From Pagrus major (taxonomy: Eukaryota > Chordata > Actinopteri > Spariformes > Sparidae), in contig NC_133215.1 in assembly GCF_040436345.1 (NCBI RefSeq), positions 19,723,306 to 19,787,305 on the forward strand: a DNA stretch of 64,000 bases, written 5' to 3'. Below are positions 62,222 through 64,000 of this stretch, in pieces; position 1 is the stretch's first letter, and each line of letters starts with the position of its first letter. The notes under the pieces were generated by a model, which did no database searches, had not been told where the DNA came from, and worked only from the letters and a program-made list of their open reading frames with translations. Position numbers and translations under genes: made by a program.

Positions 62222-62760
62222 GTAGAGCTGCAATGATTAATGGATTATTTGTGAATGATTAAATTAATCACCATCTATTTTGATTATCAATTAATGGGTT
62301 TGAGTAATTTTTAAAGAAAAATAAAGTCAAACTTCTTTGATTCAAGCTTCTTAATGTAGACATTTTCTGGCTTATTTACTCCTCTATGACAGTAAACTGA
62401 ATATCTTTGGGTTGTGGACAAAACAAGACATTAAGGAAGTTACAATGGACTCTGCTAACTTGTCATGGGTATTTTTTCTATTACCTGTAGAGCTGCAATG
62501 ACTAATTGATCAGGTATCAACTATTAAATTAATCACCACCTATTTTGATTATCAATTAATGGGTTTGAGTAATAATTTAAGAAGAAATAAAGTCAAAATT
62601 CATTGATTCTTGCTTATTAAATGTGATACTTTTCTGGTCTCTCCTCTATTATGGTTAACTGAATATCTCTAGGTTGTGGACAAAACAAGACACTCGAGGG
62701 CGTCATCTTGGGCTTTGGGTAAAACTGATTGACATTTTTCACCAACAACTAATCGATTAA
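62222..62760. repeat. Two tandem copies of a 266-bp repeat
   Basis: GTAGAGCTGCAATGATTAAT at 62222 and GTAGAGCTGCAATGACTAAT at 62488 start two copies. They share GATTATCAATTAATGGGTTTG, AACTGAATATCT and GTTGTGGACAAAACAAGACA in the same order. A third partial start (GGGCTGCAACAATTAG) lies near 61633. The words are typical of a dispersed AT-rich fish repeat, duplicated here in tandem. Confidence 0.8.
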
Positions 62761-62879
62761 TCAGGAAAACAATCAACAGATTAATCGACAACAAACATAA
62801 ACGTTAGTTGTAGTCCTAGTGATGATCTGCAGGTAAGTTAGACAATGTTTTTTTTAACTGACCCTTTAAGCGAATACAA

Positions 62880-63500
62880 ACAGTGCAGGCAGATGGCAAC
62901 AGTAAGAGGAATGAGGTTGAGCCAAGATGCTGATAACCTCAGCCCTCCGGGGTGTACACACGGAGCAGCCTGCTGCCAGGCTTGAAGTCAGTGCAGCCTC
63001 AGTGGTAGATACAGATCATACAGGTCACTGAGGCAGTGGCTGTCACTTTGATTCACAAGACTCAGTAGTCATGCAGCCCTGCTCCCCTCTCTGCCTGCCC
63101 TCTTGCTCCTTGTTGCCTTCACACATGTAATACAGTGCACTCCCCAGATGTGCAGCATTTTTTCAGCATTAATAGCAGTGAGTGGCTAATACAGGAAAAT
63201 CACACATTTGAAGACTGGAACATAAAATACCTGATGACATGACATTAACTGTTTCCCGACTAAAAATGGGTATTTTTGTTCTGGCTGGCCACGCAAATTA
63301 ACATACACGCCCACGTATTATGGGTCCATATTTATGTTACCTATAATGTCCATCTGTTTTGATACAACACAGGAGACGAGCTCCATCACAGCCTGTCGAC
63401 CCCCATTGTCTCTCTCCAGTCATGCTGGATAATAACGTTAACGGCTAGCTGCAAGCAGCTCCGTGCTAGCTGCTAGCTTCCGTCGGCTAACTATCGGTCG
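62880..63500. other. septin3: septin3 intron 1, proximal part
   Basis: Between the tandem repeat and the predicted exon 1 I see no exon, RNA gene or element. CG density rises toward 63.4 kb as the promoter is approached. Confidence 0.5.
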
Positions 63501-63519
63501 GCTCGCCTGTCACACTCAC

Positions 63520-63760
63520 CGATTCCCGTTCAATTGACCTGCGCACAGCTCGAGGAGGAGACAGTCCGATCTGTTGTCGCTCTGAGTCCAAGAACAAACG
63601 ATGTATATCCAAACACAGAGATAATAAGATGAGTAGCAGTCATGTGATTAGTCTGGGTACCTCTCCTCTCCTTCCCTCTGGCCGTGAGCCCCCCTTTACC
63701 GTTACCAAGGCGACAAGAGGAGAAGGAGTGGGGAGATGCAGCGCGCATGCGCAGTATGAC
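63520..63760 (-). promoter_or_regulatory. septin3: septin3 promoter and probable non-coding exon 1
   Basis: On the minus strand GGAATCG|GTGAGTGT (exon end 63520) is a good donor, and the sequence before it is CG-rich. GCGCATGCGCA at 63743-63753 is a near-perfect NRF1 site, typical of CpG promoters. Joining this exon to 60934 places an in-frame TGA a few codons before the predicted start ATG, which supports that start. The exact transcription start cannot be read. Confidence 0.5.
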
Positions 63761-64000
63761 TTTCCCTCAAAGGGACATTTTTTGGCACAGTGTCCTCTGT
63801 CACTGATACAGACTATTTTTAGGGAACACTGAGGGTTTGCGTTAAGCTATAATTAGTCCAAATTAATCAAATTTGATCTGAATCAAATGTGGCAGATATT
63901 TTTAATGTAAAAATTCTCCTCCATGGTGAAGCAGGGTGGAGGAAGATGTGCTGATGGCCTTTACAGAAGTTAAAGTATACTCAAATGTAAATAATGCCCC

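Overview
The window is nuclear DNA from a ray-finned fish, almost certainly a teleost. It has split vertebrate genes with GT-AG introns, many short introns, microsatellites, and a teleost-type transposon load (Tc1/mariner, piggyBac, L2/Rex-like LINEs, foldback MITEs). The protein calls come from recognising vertebrate families by eye. Exon borders were read from splice sites and checked for phase, and no database search was run.

Layout. 1-2.9 kb: decayed retrotransposon and Tc1 pieces, a GTAC-rich tandem array, and an orphan plus-strand first coding exon of a POLR3G/POLR3GL-type RNA polymerase III subunit that ends against a (CA)n tract. 3.2-5.3 kb (minus): a complete MHC class I-like gene with only two coding exons, a leader exon and one long exon for alpha1-alpha2-alpha3-membrane anchor-tail. 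This fits the teleost L lineage. An ISRE-like site and a Y-box-like site lie just upstream. 5.3-7.3 kb: transposon remnants. 7.3-40.7 kb (minus): atf7ip, the SETDB1/MBD1 partner of heterochromatin silencing, with 12 coding exons (968 aa predicted), a non-coding exon with a tiny uORF, and a CpG-rich probable first exon about 19 kb upstream. A rearranged piggyBac copy sits in the intron after exon 8. 41-52.6 kb: gene-poor DNA with a Gypsy-like relic, an interrupted LINE and a MITE. 52.6-63.8 kb (minus): septin3, nine coding exons (414 aa predicted), a non-coding first exon and an NRF1-type promoter site.

The two least expected structures are both in atf7ip. (1) Between coding exons 6 and 7 lies an open terminal exon (16408-16963) that enters in the same phase as exon 7. 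It encodes a BEN-like domain and is followed by its own poly(A) signal, which predicts a short isoform with the SETDB1-binding coiled coil but with a BEN-like module in place of the SUMO-interaction motif and FN3 domain. (2) Intron 1 carries at least eight diverged modules of 100-260 bp in two families, rich in GC-box, NRF1-like and YY1-like motifs. These look like locally amplified regulatory elements.

atf7ip and septin3 have no evident shared pathway. They are tandem neighbours transcribed in the same direction, and the MHC gene downstream is also on the minus strand.
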